Shown: positions 6,935-18,990 of the stretch, piece after piece
Numbering within the stretch: position 1 is the stretch's first letter
How the letters are laid out: each line of letters opens with the position of its first letter
Assembly (NCBI RefSeq): GCF_014204515.1
Contig: NZ_JACHLI010000019.1
Span: forward strand, 70,949 to 134,948
Reading direction: 5' to 3'
Source: Pseudomonas nitroreducens
GTDB lineage: Bacteria > Pseudomonadota > Gammaproteobacteria > Pseudomonadales > Pseudomonadaceae
Length of the DNA: 64,000 bases
Made by a program: the position numbers and the translations under genes
The notes under the pieces: generated by a model
Seen by the model: the letters and a program-made list of their open reading frames with translations, nothing else
Database searches by the model: none
Told to the model about the DNA's origin: nothing

Positions 6935-7768
6935 TTATCCACAGCTGAGCGGGTTCTTCTCGTCGCGCTTGGCCGCGCCCCACAGCTCGTCCATCTCTTC
7001 CAGGTTGCTGTCTTCCAGGGTCCGACCCTGGTCGCGCAGGGCGGTCTCGATGTAGCGGAAGCGCCGCTCGAACTTGGCGTTGGCGGCGCGCAGGGCGGTT
7101 TCCGGGTCGACCTTGAGCTTGCGCGCCAGGTTGACCACCACGAACAGCAGGTCGCCCACCTCCTCCGCCTGGGCTTCGGTGTCGCCACCGGCCATGGCTT
7201 CGAGCACCTCGTCCAACTCCTCGCGGACCTTGTCCACCACCGGCAGCGCATCGGCCCAGTCGAAGCCGACCTGGGAAGCGCGCTTCTGCAGCTTGGCTGC
7301 GCGGCTCAGGGCCGGCAGCGCGTTGGGCACGTCGTCCAGCAGGGACAGCTGCACCGGTTCGGCGGCCTTGGCGGCACGCTCCTCGGCCTTCAGCTCTTCC
7401 CAGCGCTGCTTGACCGCGGCTTCCTCCAGCTTCGCCGGGTCCGGCTCGCCGTACAGGTCGCCATCGGGGAACACGTGGGGATGGCGGCGGATCAGCTTGC
7501 GGGTGATGCCATCGACCACGGCGTCGAACTCGAAGCGCCCTTCTTCCCGCGCCAGCTGCGCGTAGTAGACGACCTGGAAGAGCAGGTCGCCCAGCTCCTC
7601 GCGCAGGTGGTCGAAGTCGCCGCGCTCGATGGCATCGGCGACTTCGTAGGCCTCTTCGAGGGTGTACGGGACGATGGTCGCGTAGCTCTGCTTGAGGTCC
7701 CACGGACAGCCGTTCTGCGGATCGCGCAGGCGGGCCATGAGGTACAGCAGGTCTTCGAGCTTATGCAT
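6935..7768 (-). CDS. mazG: nucleoside triphosphate pyrophosphohydrolase MazG
   Basis: 277 residues from ATG 7768. Two tandem MazG domains: the first (about 1-115) has the metal-binding series EEAYEVADAIE and REELGDLLFQVVYYA; the second (about 165-260) has EELDEVLEAM and EEVGDLLFVVVNLAR. MazG hydrolyses NTPs and dNTPs to NMP and PPi and, in E. coli, lowers ppGpp. Its start overlaps the relA stop by 8 bases on the same strand, so the two are translationally coupled, which puts a ppGpp synthase and a ppGpp-lowering enzyme in one transcript. The start at MHKLEDLL matches the usual family N terminus. Confidence 0.93.
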   Translation of the reverse strand: MHKLEDLLYLMARLRDPQNGCPWDLKQSYATIVPYTLEEAYEVADAIERGDFDHLREELGDLLFQVVYYAQLAREEGRFEFDAVVDGITRKLIRRHPHVFPDGDLYGEPDPAKLEEAAVKQRWEELKAEERAAKAAEPVQLSLLDDVPNALPALSRAAKLQKRASQVGFDWADALPVVDKVREELDEVLEAMAGGDTEAQAEEVGDLLFVVVNLARKLKVDPETALRAANAKFERRFRYIETALRDQGRTLEDSNLEEMDELWGAAKRDEKNPLSCG

Positions 7769-10019
7769 CCTTGGCACCTGCGCGATCACGCCGCGCCTCG
7801 ATGATGTTGGGCAACTGGGAGATGCGCGCCAGCAGGCGGCCCAGCGAATCGAGACCGGGGATCTCGATGGTCAGGCGCATGATCGCGGTGTTGTCTTCCT
7901 TGTCCGAACGGGTATTCACCGCCAGCACGTTGATGCGCTCGTTGAGCAGCATCTGCGAGACGTCGCGCAGCAGGCCGGAACGGTCGTAGGCACGGATGAC
8001 GATATCCACCGGGTAAGTGCTGACCGGCACCGGCCCCCAGCTGACCTGGATGATCCGCTCCGGCTCGCGGCCGGCCAGTTGCAGCGCGGTGGCGCAGTCC
8101 TGGCGGTGGATGGTGACGCCGCGGCCAAGGGTGATGTATCCGACGATCGGATCACCCGGCAGCGGCTGGCAGCAGCCGGCCATCTGCGTGAGCAGGTTGC
8201 CGACGCCCTGGATCTGGATGTCGCCGCGCTTGCCGTGGCCGATCTTGCTGGGCTTGCGCGGAATGAGTTCGAGCTGCTCTGTGCCGCGCTCGGGCTCCAC
8301 CAGCTGCTGCGCGTAGTTGACCACGTGGGCCAGGCGCAGGTCGCCGGCGCCCAGGGCGGCGAAGAGGTCTTCGCCGGTCTTGTAGTTGGCCTTCTCGGCG
8401 AGTTTCTCGAAGTCCACCGGCGGCAGCGCCAGGCGGCCCAGCTCGCGTTCGAGCATGGCCTTGCCGGCGGCGACGTTCTGGTCGCGTGCCTGCAGCTTGA
8501 ACCAGTGGACGATCTTCGCCCGCGCCCGCGACGTGGTGACGTAGCCCAGGTTCTGGTTCAGCCAGTCGCGGCTCGGCCCGCTCTGCTTGCCGGTGATGAT
8601 CTCCACCTGCTCGCCGGTCTGCAGGCTGTAGTTGAGCGGCACGATGCGCCCGTTGATCTTGGCGCCACGGCAGTTGTGCCCCACCTCGGTATGCACGCGG
8701 TAGGCGAAGTCCAGCGGCGTGGAGCCCTTGGGCAGGTCGATGGCGTGGCCGTCGGGGGTAAAGACGTAGACGCGGTCGGGCTCGATATCCACCCGCAGCT
8801 GTTCGGCCAGGCCGCCGATATCGCCCAGTTCCTCGTGCCACTCCAGCACCTGGCGCAGCCAGGAAATCTTCTCTTCGTAGTGGTTGGAGCTGGCCTTGAC
8901 GTCGGTGCCCTTGTAGCGCCAGTGCGCGCAGACGCCCAGCTCGGCTTCCTCGTGCATGGAGTGGGTGCGGATCTGCACTTCCAGCACCTTGCCCTCGGGG
9001 CCGATCACTGCGGTGTGCAGCGAGCGGTAACCGTTTTCCTTGGGGTTGGCGATGTAGTCGTCGAATTCCTTGGGGATGTGCCGCCACAGGGTGTGCACGA
9101 TGCCCAGCGCGGTGTAGCAATCGCGCATTTCCGGCACCAGCACGCGTACCGCGCGCACGTCGTAGATCTGGCTGAAATCCAGGCCCTTGCGCTGCATCTT
9201 CCGCCAGATGGAATAGATGTGCTTGGCGCGCCCGGACAGGTCGGCCTTGATGCCGGTGGCGGCCAGGGCTTCCTTGAGCTGCCCCATGACGGTGGCGATG
9301 TACTGCTCGCGGTCCAGCCGGCGCTCGTGTAGCAGCTTGGCGATCTGCTTGTACTGATCGGGCTCCAGGTAGCGGAAGGACAGGTCCTCCAGCTCCCACT
9401 TGATGTGGCCGATGCCTAAGCGATGGGCCAGCGGCGCGTAGATGTCGAACACCTCGCGGGCGACGCGCATGCGCTTCTCGTCATCGCCGTTCTTCACCGC
9501 GCGGATCGCGCAGGTGCGTTCGGCCAGCTTGATCAGCGCGACGCGGACGTCGTCGACCATGGCCACCAGCATCTTGCGCAGGTTCTCGATCTGCGCCTGG
9601 GTGCCGAGCACCAGGGATTGCCGGGGGCTGAGGCTGGTGCTGATCGCCGCCATGCGCAGCACGCCCTCGATCAGCTTGGCGACCACCGGACCGAAGCGCT
9701 GGGCGACGTCCTCCAGCTTGACCTTGCCCTCGCGCACGCCGCGGTAGATCACCGCGGCGACCAGGGATTCCTGGTCGAGCTTGAGGTCCGCCAGGATCTC
9801 GGCGATCTCCAGTCCCGTCTGGAAACTGGAAGTGCCGTCCGCCCAGGAGTTGTCAGTCGTGCTGACAGCCTTGTCTTCCACCTCGCGAGCGAACTCGCAG
9901 GCTTCCAGCAGGACCTTGCGATCCAGGCCCGGGACCAGGGTCTGGACATGGTCCAGCCAGGCCTCGAGATTGATGCTGCCGTCGGTGTTGACCGGCTGAT
10001 GCGCTCTCACCTGTACCAT
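7761..10019 (-). CDS. relA: GTP pyrophosphokinase RelA, (p)ppGpp synthetase I
   Basis: 752 residues. Order: degenerate HD hydrolase domain (about 30-190; the HD pair is replaced, VIYRGVREG, so hydrolysis is lost as in RelA rather than SpoT), synthetase (about 245-400, with KEFDDYIANPKENGYRSLHT), TGS (about 410-480, DRVYVFTPDGHAIDLPKGST), zinc-finger region (MAGCCQPLPGDPIVGYI) and ACT (about 670-750). RelA binds stalled ribosomes and makes pppGpp under amino-acid starvation. The ATG at 10019 gives the standard N terminus MVQVRAHQPV. It is followed immediately by mazG. Confidence 0.96.
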   Translation of the reverse strand: MVQVRAHQPVNTDGSINLEAWLDHVQTLVPGLDRKVLLEACEFAREVEDKAVSTTDNSWADGTSSFQTGLEIAEILADLKLDQESLVAAVIYRGVREGKVKLEDVAQRFGPVVAKLIEGVLRMAAISTSLSPRQSLVLGTQAQIENLRKMLVAMVDDVRVALIKLAERTCAIRAVKNGDDEKRMRVAREVFDIYAPLAHRLGIGHIKWELEDLSFRYLEPDQYKQIAKLLHERRLDREQYIATVMGQLKEALAATGIKADLSGRAKHIYSIWRKMQRKGLDFSQIYDVRAVRVLVPEMRDCYTALGIVHTLWRHIPKEFDDYIANPKENGYRSLHTAVIGPEGKVLEVQIRTHSMHEEAELGVCAHWRYKGTDVKASSNHYEEKISWLRQVLEWHEELGDIGGLAEQLRVDIEPDRVYVFTPDGHAIDLPKGSTPLDFAYRVHTEVGHNCRGAKINGRIVPLNYSLQTGEQVEIITGKQSGPSRDWLNQNLGYVTTSRARAKIVHWFKLQARDQNVAAGKAMLERELGRLALPPVDFEKLAEKANYKTGEDLFAALGAGDLRLAHVVNYAQQLVEPERGTEQLELIPRKPSKIGHGKRGDIQIQGVGNLLTQMAGCCQPLPGDPIVGYITLGRGVTIHRQDCATALQLAGREPERIIQVSWGPVPVSTYPVDIVIRAYDRSGLLRDVSQMLLNERINVLAVNTRSDKEDNTAIMRLTIEIPGLDSLGRLLARISQLPNIIEARRDRAGAKDA

Positions 10020-10108
10020 CGTGTCTACCCTTCCCCACGGTGCGCCACAACACACCGCTCACTGCGCCGGCCTTTCTTGCTTGAGCCGGTCGGATTGCGC
10101 AAGCCGTC

Positions 10109-11494
10109 CTAGCCTGCCTCGAACAAAGCCATGGCCTCGACATGGGCCGTCTGCGGGAACATGTCGAGGATGCCGGCGCGCTTCAGACGATAGCCCTGTC
10201 GGGCCAGCTCGCCAGCGTCGCGCGCCAGGGTCGCCGGGTTGCAGGACACATACAGTACCCGCTCCGCGCCCAGTGAACGCATCTGCCGCGCCGGCTCGAA
10301 GGCTCCGTCACGCGGAGGGTCGAGCAGCACGGCGGTGAAATCCTCCGCCGCCCAGGGGGCGTCGGCAAGTGGTTTCGCCAGGTCCGCCTGGTGGAACCGG
10401 GTATTGCCCAGGCCATTGGCGCGGGCGTTGGCGGCGGCGCGCTCGACCATGGTCTGCACGCCTTCCACCCCCACCACCTCGCGCACCTGGCGCGCCAGCG
10501 GCAGGGCGAAGTTGCCCAGGCCGCAGAACAGGTCCAGCACGCGCTCATCAGGGCCTGGCTTCAGCCAGTCCAGCGCCTGCGCGACCATGGCCTCGTTCAC
10601 CGGCTCGTTGACCTGCACGAAGTCGCCGGGACGGTAGGCCAGGGTCAGATCCCAGGCTTCGAGCCGGAAGCCCAGCTCGCGGTTCCGGCTATTTTCAGCA
10701 GCTTCGGAGCAGAGCGTCGGCTCGCCGTCACCCTGCAAGCCGTCACCGTGTAACCACAGTTGCACATCCCGTGCCGAACAGAATTCCAGCAGTCGCGCGC
10801 GATCGCCATCGGACAAAGGTTCGATATGCCGCAGCAGCACTGCGCTGGCAGTGCCGTGGAACAGCTCGACATGGCCCAGCGCCTGGGGCTTGGCGAAAGC
10901 GCGGAGCACGTCCGGCAGCTCGCGGGCCAGCACCTGCAGCTCGGGCACCAGCACCAGGCAGTCGTCGAAGGCGACAATGGCCTGACTGGCCGCGGCGCGG
11001 AAGCCGATGTCCAGGCGCTTGGCCTTCACGTCCCAGCGCACGGCCAGGCGAGCGCGGCGGCGGTAGCCGAATTCCGGGCCGACCAGCGGCGCAGCCCACT
11101 CCTCGGGAGTCAGGCCGGAGAAGCGCTCCAGTTGCTCGGCCAGGGTGCGCTGCTTGAGTTCCAGCTGCTCGGCGTGGGACAGGTGCTGCAGGCTGCAACC
11201 GCCGCAAGTGCCGGCCACCGGGCAAGGCTCGCGGCGGCGGTTGGCGGCGGCGGTGAAGATACGTTCGCTACGGGCGTCGACGATCTGCGCGCGGGCGGAA
11301 AGCACGCGGGCTTCCACGGCCTCGCCGGGCAGGGCGTTGTCGACGAACCAGGTACGCCCGTCGATATGGGCGATGCCGCGGCCGTCATGGGCCAGGCGCT
11401 CGATGTTCAGGCGCTGCTTCTTGCCCACGGGTACCGCAGGGCTGCGCGCACCACCACTGGGCTGGAAGCGCAGGCCGGATCTCTGCTTGGCCAT
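10109..11494 (-). CDS. rlmD: 23S rRNA (uracil-1939 C5)-methyltransferase RlmD
   Basis: 461 residues from ATG 11494. N-terminal TRAM domain (LNIERLAHDGRGIAHIDGRT), then the Cys set for a 4Fe-4S cluster (CPVAGTCGGCSLQHL), then a SAM methyltransferase with VLDLFCGLGNFALPLA and the catalytic loop YVSCNPATLARD. It methylates U1939 of 23S rRNA. It starts one base after the cysM stop, giving a two-gene unit cysM-rlmD on the minus strand. Formerly rumA. Confidence 0.94.
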   Translation of the reverse strand: MAKQRSGLRFQPSGGARSPAVPVGKKQRLNIERLAHDGRGIAHIDGRTWFVDNALPGEAVEARVLSARAQIVDARSERIFTAAANRRREPCPVAGTCGGCSLQHLSHAEQLELKQRTLAEQLERFSGLTPEEWAAPLVGPEFGYRRRARLAVRWDVKAKRLDIGFRAAASQAIVAFDDCLVLVPELQVLARELPDVLRAFAKPQALGHVELFHGTASAVLLRHIEPLSDGDRARLLEFCSARDVQLWLHGDGLQGDGEPTLCSEAAENSRNRELGFRLEAWDLTLAYRPGDFVQVNEPVNEAMVAQALDWLKPGPDERVLDLFCGLGNFALPLARQVREVVGVEGVQTMVERAAANARANGLGNTRFHQADLAKPLADAPWAAEDFTAVLLDPPRDGAFEPARQMRSLGAERVLYVSCNPATLARDAGELARQGYRLKRAGILDMFPQTAHVEAMALFEAG

Positions 11495-11495
11495 G

Positions 11496-12395
11496 TCAGT
11501 TGGAGTCGAACACGCCCGAGGACAGGTAACGGTCGCCACGGTCGCAGATGATCGCCACCAGGGTCGCGTTTTCCAGCTCGAGGGACAGGCGCAGCATGGC
11601 CGCCACCGCACCGCCGGAGGAGACGCCGCAGAAGATGCCCTCTTCACGGGCCAGGCGACGCATCACGTCCTCGGCCTCGGTCTGCTGCATGTCGACCACG
11701 CGGTCGACGCGGGTGGCGTCGAAGATCTTCGGCAGGTATTCCTGCGGCCAGCGGCGGATGCCGGGGATGGCCGAGCCTTCCATCGGCTGCAGGCCGACGA
11801 TCTGCACGTCGGGGTTCTGCTCCTTGAGGTAGCGCGACACGCCCATGATGGTGCCGGTGGTGCCCATGGAGCTGACGAAATGGGTGATCTCACCGCCGGT
11901 CTGCTGCCAGATTTCCGGGCCGGTGGAATGGTAGTGGGCGACCGGGTTGTCGCCGTTGGCGAACTGGTCGAGGACCTTGCCCTGGCCTTCGCGGGCCATC
12001 TGGTCGGCGAGGTCGCGGGCGCCTTCCATGCCCTGTTCCTTGGTCACCAGGATCAGCTCGGCGCCGTAGGCGGTCATCGCCGCCTTGCGTTCGGCGGTGG
12101 AGTTGTCGGGCATGATCAGGATCATGCGGTAGCCCTTGATCGCCGCGGCCATCGCCAGGGCGATGCCGGTGTTGCCAGACGTGGCCTCGATCAGCGTGTC
12201 GCCGGGCCTGATGTCGCCGCGCAGTTCGGCTCGGGTGATCATCGACAGCGCCGGGCGATCCTTCACCGAACCTGCCGGGTTGTTGCCTTCGAGCTTCACC
12301 AGCAGGGTGTTGGAGGTTTCCCCGGCCAGGCGCTGCAGGCGCACCAGCGGGGTATTGCCGACGCAATCGGCGATAGTCGGGTACTGCACGGTCAT
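11496..12395 (-). CDS. cysM: cysteine synthase B (O-acetylserine sulfhydrylase CysM)
   Basis: 299 residues. PLP lysine lies in NPAGSVKDRPA; the substrate loop is EATSGNTGIALAM and the phosphate loop is MGTTGTIMGVSRYL. The length and the VGNTPLVRLQRL start fit CysM rather than CysK. It makes cysteine from O-acetylserine and sulfide or thiosulfate (via S-sulfocysteine). It is the first gene of the cysM-rlmD pair. In PAO1 the ferric enterobactin receptor pirA lies upstream; here the neighbour is directly a sensor kinase. Confidence 0.94.
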   Translation of the reverse strand: MTVQYPTIADCVGNTPLVRLQRLAGETSNTLLVKLEGNNPAGSVKDRPALSMITRAELRGDIRPGDTLIEATSGNTGIALAMAAAIKGYRMILIMPDNSTAERKAAMTAYGAELILVTKEQGMEGARDLADQMAREGQGKVLDQFANGDNPVAHYHSTGPEIWQQTGGEITHFVSSMGTTGTIMGVSRYLKEQNPDVQIVGLQPMEGSAIPGIRRWPQEYLPKIFDATRVDRVVDMQQTEAEDVMRRLAREEGIFCGVSSGGAVAAMLRLSLELENATLVAIICDRGDRYLSSGVFDSN

Positions 12396-12509
12396 GGAGG
12401 CACTCGGATCTGGAACAGGGCGCCCTATGATACCGGCAAAAAACGCAGCGCCATACGAAACTTCCTAACAAGCCGTGTTTGCAGCCGCCCACTTCGGCCG
12501 CAAGGCAGC

Positions 12510-13856
12510 TCAGGCGGCGGCTGCATCCGGCAGGCGCAGGTGCACGCGCAGCCCGGCTTCGGCGCAGTCCGCCCAGAGCTCGCCGCCCTGCAGGCGCAGG
12601 GAGCTGCGGGCGATGCTCAGGCCCAGGCCGAAGCCCTCGCCGGTACGCGCGTCGGACAACCGGGTGAACGGCAGGAAGATGCGTTCCAGGTCACTTTGCG
12701 CCACGCCGGGGCCATCATCCTCCAGCCACAGGTGCCAGCCGCCGGCCTCGCGCCGGCCGCTCAGGCGGATGCGGCCGTCCGCCGGGGAATGGCGGATGGC
12801 GTTGCGCAACAGGTTTTCCAGGGCCTGGGCCAGGCCGTTGAGATGACCGTGTACGCGACAGTCCGCCGGGACCTGGTAAAGGAAGCGCTCGGCACTCCAG
12901 CCGGCCTCGAAACGCGCGTCGTCCACCAGCAGGTCCCACAGCGAACGCAGGTCGATGTCCTCCAGCGGCGGACGCGGGCGCTCGGTATCCAGCCAGGCCA
13001 GCTCCAGGGTGTCGGCGACCAGCCGCTGCATCACTTCCACCTCGCGCTCGACCCGCTGGCGCAGCGCGGTTTCGCTGATCGGGCTTTCCCCGGCCACGCG
13101 CAGGCGGCTCAGCGGCGTGCGCAATTCGTGGGAGAGATCGCGCAGCAGTTGGCGCTGCAGGCCGACGTGGCCGCGCAGGCGTTCAGCCATGTGGTCCAGG
13201 GCGCGGCCCAGTTCGCCCAGCTCGTCGCGCCGGGTGATCAGCTCCGGGCCGGCGACCGAGCCGAGATCGTCCGCCTCCAGGGCGTTGGCGTGCTCGCGCA
13301 GGCGCCCCAGCGGGCGCACCAGACGCCGGTAGATCAGCCCGCAGAGCAGCAGCGCGAGGATCGCCGGCACCAGCGCATGGCTGATGGACTGGCGCAGGAA
13401 GGTCAGCCCGCCAGGCAGGAAGCGCTGCGGCAACTGCACCACCAGCCGGCCGGCAGCGGGCGCATCGGGGAAGGGAATGCCGATGTAGGGCAGGGTCACC
13501 GAGCGCGAGCTCACCGGCCAGTCCAGGCCGCGCTGGAAGGTCAGGTGGGCGATATCCGCCATGGGCAACGGCTGGCTCGCCAGCGACTGCAGGCGGCCGT
13601 CCACCACCACCATCCACACTGGCTCGCGCTGCTGCATCTGCGCCAGCCAGGCATCGACGCCAGGGGCGCCTTGTTCCTGCCAGGCCTGCTGGGCTTCGTG
13701 GGCATAGCCACCGAGGACCTCTCGGGCTTCCTCGGACAGGTTGTAGCTGTCGCGCTCCATCTGCTTGCCCCAGTTCCAGGACAGCCAGATCACCGACAGG
13801 CCGAACACCACCAGGGCGATGGCCAGTTTCCAGAACAGCGAGTGGCGGCCGGGCAT
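12510..13856 (-). CDS. pirS: two-component sensor histidine kinase (PirS/PfeS-like)
   Basis: 448 residues from ATG 13856. TM segments near residues 8-28 and 155-180 bracket a periplasmic sensor of about 125 residues; HAMP follows (RRLVRPLGRLREHANAL), then the phospho-His box DLSHELRTPLSRLR and ATPase motifs (ALENLLRNAIRH, LEDDGPGVAQSDLERIFLPFTR, GLGLSIARSSLRLQGG). It is 2 bases downstream of its response regulator. Position matches the P. aeruginosa PirRS enterobactin-sensing pair, but the pirA receptor gene is absent, so the signal and symbol are tentative. Confidence 0.85.
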   Translation of the reverse strand: MPGRHSLFWKLAIALVVFGLSVIWLSWNWGKQMERDSYNLSEEAREVLGGYAHEAQQAWQEQGAPGVDAWLAQMQQREPVWMVVVDGRLQSLASQPLPMADIAHLTFQRGLDWPVSSRSVTLPYIGIPFPDAPAAGRLVVQLPQRFLPGGLTFLRQSISHALVPAILALLLCGLIYRRLVRPLGRLREHANALEADDLGSVAGPELITRRDELGELGRALDHMAERLRGHVGLQRQLLRDLSHELRTPLSRLRVAGESPISETALRQRVEREVEVMQRLVADTLELAWLDTERPRPPLEDIDLRSLWDLLVDDARFEAGWSAERFLYQVPADCRVHGHLNGLAQALENLLRNAIRHSPADGRIRLSGRREAGGWHLWLEDDGPGVAQSDLERIFLPFTRLSDARTGEGFGLGLSIARSSLRLQGGELWADCAEAGLRVHLRLPDAAAA

Positions 13857-13858
13857 CG

Positions 13859-14572
13859 TCAGTCTTCGCTCTCGGCAAACACGTAGCCCTTGCCCCACAC
13901 GGTGTGCAGCTGGTGGCGCAGGTAGCCGATGGCCTGCAGCTTGCGGCGCAGGTGGCTGACATGCATGTCCAGGCTGCGGTCATGGGCGGTGAAGGCACGG
14001 TGCAGCACGTGCTGGTAAAGGAAGGGCTTGCTCAGGGTCTCGCCCTGGCTGCCGAGGAAGGTCTCCAGCAGGCGGTACTCGGTAGCGGTCAGCCCGGCCC
14101 AGTGGCCGTCGAGGCCGACGTCGTCCTTCTGCGGGTCCAGTTGCAGACCGGTGGGCGTCGTCGTCGCTGGCGGCTGGCTGGCGCGCTCCAGGGCGACCCG
14201 GCGCAGCACGGCATCCACGCGGACACTCAGCTCGGCGAGACTGAACGGCTTGGGCAGGTAGTCATCGGCGCCCTGGGAAAAACCGGCGATGCGGTCCTGC
14301 TCGGCGCCCAGGGCGGACATCAGGATCACCGGCACCGCACGCTCGCGGCGCAGGCTGCGGAGGATATCCAGGCCGCCGGTGCCGGGCAGCATGATGTCCA
14401 TCAGCACCAGGTCATAGTCGCCGCCACGCGCCTGCGCCAGGCCCTCGTCGCCGTCCTGGCACCAGGTGACGTCGAAGCCACGCTCGCTCAGATGGGAAGA
14501 CAGGTGGGCGCCCAGGGTCGGGTCGTCCTCGATGGTCAGCAGACGCAGGCCGGACGCAGCTATGGCATTCAT
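13859..14572 (-). CDS. pirR: OmpR-family response regulator (PirR/PfeR-like)
   Basis: 237 residues. The receiver has the acidic pair IEDD, phospho-Asp in LVLMDIMLPGTGG, Thr/Ser switch region ILMSALG and Lys in LPKPFS. The C-terminal winged helix (about 140-235) carries LTATEYRLLETFL and DRSLDMHVSHLRRKL. It is transcribed ahead of the sensor kinase gene in the same operon. A short inverted repeat (14598-14612) lies just upstream and could be its own site. The target genes are not evident, since no receptor is adjacent. Confidence 0.87.
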   Translation of the reverse strand: MNAIAASGLRLLTIEDDPTLGAHLSSHLSERGFDVTWCQDGDEGLAQARGGDYDLVLMDIMLPGTGGLDILRSLRRERAVPVILMSALGAEQDRIAGFSQGADDYLPKPFSLAELSVRVDAVLRRVALERASQPPATTTPTGLQLDPQKDDVGLDGHWAGLTATEYRLLETFLGSQGETLSKPFLYQHVLHRAFTAHDRSLDMHVSHLRRKLQAIGYLRHQLHTVWGKGYVFAESED

Positions 14573-14597
14573 ATCAAATAAGAGTGATTAGCAATTG

Positions 14598-14612
14598 CGT
14601 GAAGTATTCACG
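14598..14612. promoter_or_regulatory. inverted repeat between pirR-like gene and gacS
   Basis: CGTGAA-GTA-TTCACG, perfect 6-base arms, 26 bases from the response-regulator start and about 90 from gacS. A candidate regulator site for either divergent gene. Confidence 0.4.
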
Positions 14613-14699
14613 ATTCCACGCGTCCAGGGCAAGGCAAAGGGCTTCCGGGGCAGGTCCGAACCGCTACACTGCCGGGGATAAACGCATCGGAGGAAGCGC

Positions 14700-17471
<2,772 letters not shown>

Positions 17472-17497
17472 CGCCCGCCCTGAAGATGGAAGCCCCG

Positions 17498-18487
17498 ATG
17501 CGCATCATCCTGTTCAGCAACCAGACCTATGATCGCGACAGCTTTCTGGCCGCCAACCACGGCCACGGCTTCGAACTGCACTTCCAGCAGGCCCAGCTGC
17601 GCCTGGACACCGTGGCCCTGGCCATGGGCTTCGAAGTGGTCTGCCCGTTCGTCAACGACGACCTCTCCCGTCCGGTGCTGGAACACCTGGCGGCCGGCGG
17701 CACGAAACTGATCGCCCTGCGCTCGGCCGGCTACAACCACGTCGACCTGGCCGCCGCCCACGCACTGGGGCTGGCGGTGGTGCGCGTGCCGGCCTATTCC
17801 CCCCACGCCGTCGCCGAACATGGCGTCGGCCTGGTTCTGGCGCTCTGTCGACACCTGCACCGCGCCTACAACCGCACCCGCGAAGGCGACTTCTCCCTGC
17901 ACGGCCTGACCGGTTTCGACCTCCACGGGCGCACCGTCGGGGTGATCGGCAGCGGCCAGATCGGCGAAGTCTTCGCCCGCATCATGAGTGGCTTCGGCTG
18001 CCACATCCTGGCCTACGACCCCTACCCCAACCGCGCCATCGAAGCCCTGGGCGGGCGTTTCGTCGAGCTGGACGAACTGCTCGCGCAGTCCGACATCATC
18101 AGCCTGCACTGCCCGCTCAACGACGCCACCCAGCACCTGATCAACGCCGACAGCCTGGAACGCATGAAGCGCGGCTCGATGCTGATCAACACCGGTCGCG
18201 GCGCGCTGGTGGACACCCCGGCGCTGATCGAGGCGCTGAAAAGCGGTCAGCTCGGCTACCTGGGCCTGGACGTCTATGAAGAAGAAGCCGAGATCTTCTT
18301 CGCCGACCGCTCCGACCAGCCGCTGCAGGACGACGTGCTGGCGCGCCTGTTGACCTTCCCCAACGTGATCATCACCGCGCACCAGGCCTTCCTCACCCGC
18401 GAGGCGCTCGCCGGGATCGCCCAGACCACCCTGGCCAACATCGCCGCGTGGCAGGCCGGCAACCCGGTCAACCTGGTGAAAATCTGA
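17498..18487 (+). CDS. ldhA: fermentative D-lactate dehydrogenase LdhA
   Basis: 329 residues from ATG 17498 (GGAAG 5 bases before); an in-frame ATG four codons earlier has no site. D-2-hydroxyacid dehydrogenase fold: NAD loop GRTVGVIGSGQIGEVFARI, catalytic Arg in NTGRGALVDT, Glu in YEEEAEIFF and His in ITAHQAFLT. It reduces pyruvate to D-lactate with NADH in oxygen-poor growth. It follows gacS by 26 bases and may be partly co-transcribed, the same order as in P. aeruginosa. Confidence 0.94.
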   Translation: MRIILFSNQTYDRDSFLAANHGHGFELHFQQAQLRLDTVALAMGFEVVCPFVNDDLSRPVLEHLAAGGTKLIALRSAGYNHVDLAAAHALGLAVVRVPAYSPHAVAEHGVGLVLALCRHLHRAYNRTREGDFSLHGLTGFDLHGRTVGVIGSGQIGEVFARIMSGFGCHILAYDPYPNRAIEALGGRFVELDELLAQSDIISLHCPLNDATQHLINADSLERMKRGSMLINTGRGALVDTPALIEALKSGQLGYLGLDVYEEEAEIFFADRSDQPLQDDVLARLLTFPNVIITAHQAFLTREALAGIAQTTLANIAAWQAGNPVNLVKI

Positions 18488-18549
18488 GCAGAAGGCGCTC
18501 GCATCCGCACGCCACGCGCCCTAGAATGCCGCGCTTTCCCGGAGGACCC

Positions 18550-18990
18550 ATGGCCCAGCACGATTTCCGCTACACCCTGCTCAACCCGCAATTCACCCTC
18601 AACGAGTGCCGCGCGCTGACTCCGGGCCGCTATCAGGTCACCGGCATCGGCGGCTCGATCAAGGCCGGCGACACCCTGCTGGTCAGCCTCAAGGGCAGCA
18701 AGAGCCTGAGCATGACCCTGGAAGTGGAAAAGGTCCGTCACCTGATCAACCCGCCGGGACAGTGGATGGCCGTGGCCAAGGGCCCGGTATTCCGTGAACT
18801 GGGCATCCACGAATGGAAGGTCAACTGCGACGGCTGTGGTGCTACGCTGGACTTCGAATTCGCCGTCGACGCCACCCTCGGCAAGGCTGCCCAGCAGCCG
18901 GCCGCCGAAGCGCGCATCGGCGAACTCGGATGGGCCAAGGCCGGCAACCGCCACCTCTGCCCGGATTGCCAAAGCAAGGAGACTGCATGA
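18550..18990 (+). CDS. conserved hypothetical protein with two CxxC pairs (zinc-ribbon-like)
   Basis: 146 residues; CGGAGGA lies 3-4 bases before ATG. The N-terminal two thirds are a beta-rich region (LTPGRYQVTGIGGSIKAGD, LLVSLKGSKSLSMTLEVEKV). The pair NCDGC and the C-terminal HLCPDC are 40 residues apart, the pattern of a zinc ribbon. No signal peptide. Its stop overlaps the start of the next lipoprotein gene by 4 bases (ATGA), so the two are coupled. I do not recognise a named family; a nucleic-acid-binding or metal-sensing role is only a guess. Confidence 0.75.
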   Translation: MAQHDFRYTLLNPQFTLNECRALTPGRYQVTGIGGSIKAGDTLLVSLKGSKSLSMTLEVEKVRHLINPPGQWMAVAKGPVFRELGIHEWKVNCDGCGATLDFEFAVDATLGKAAQQPAAEARIGELGWAKAGNRHLCPDCQSKETA

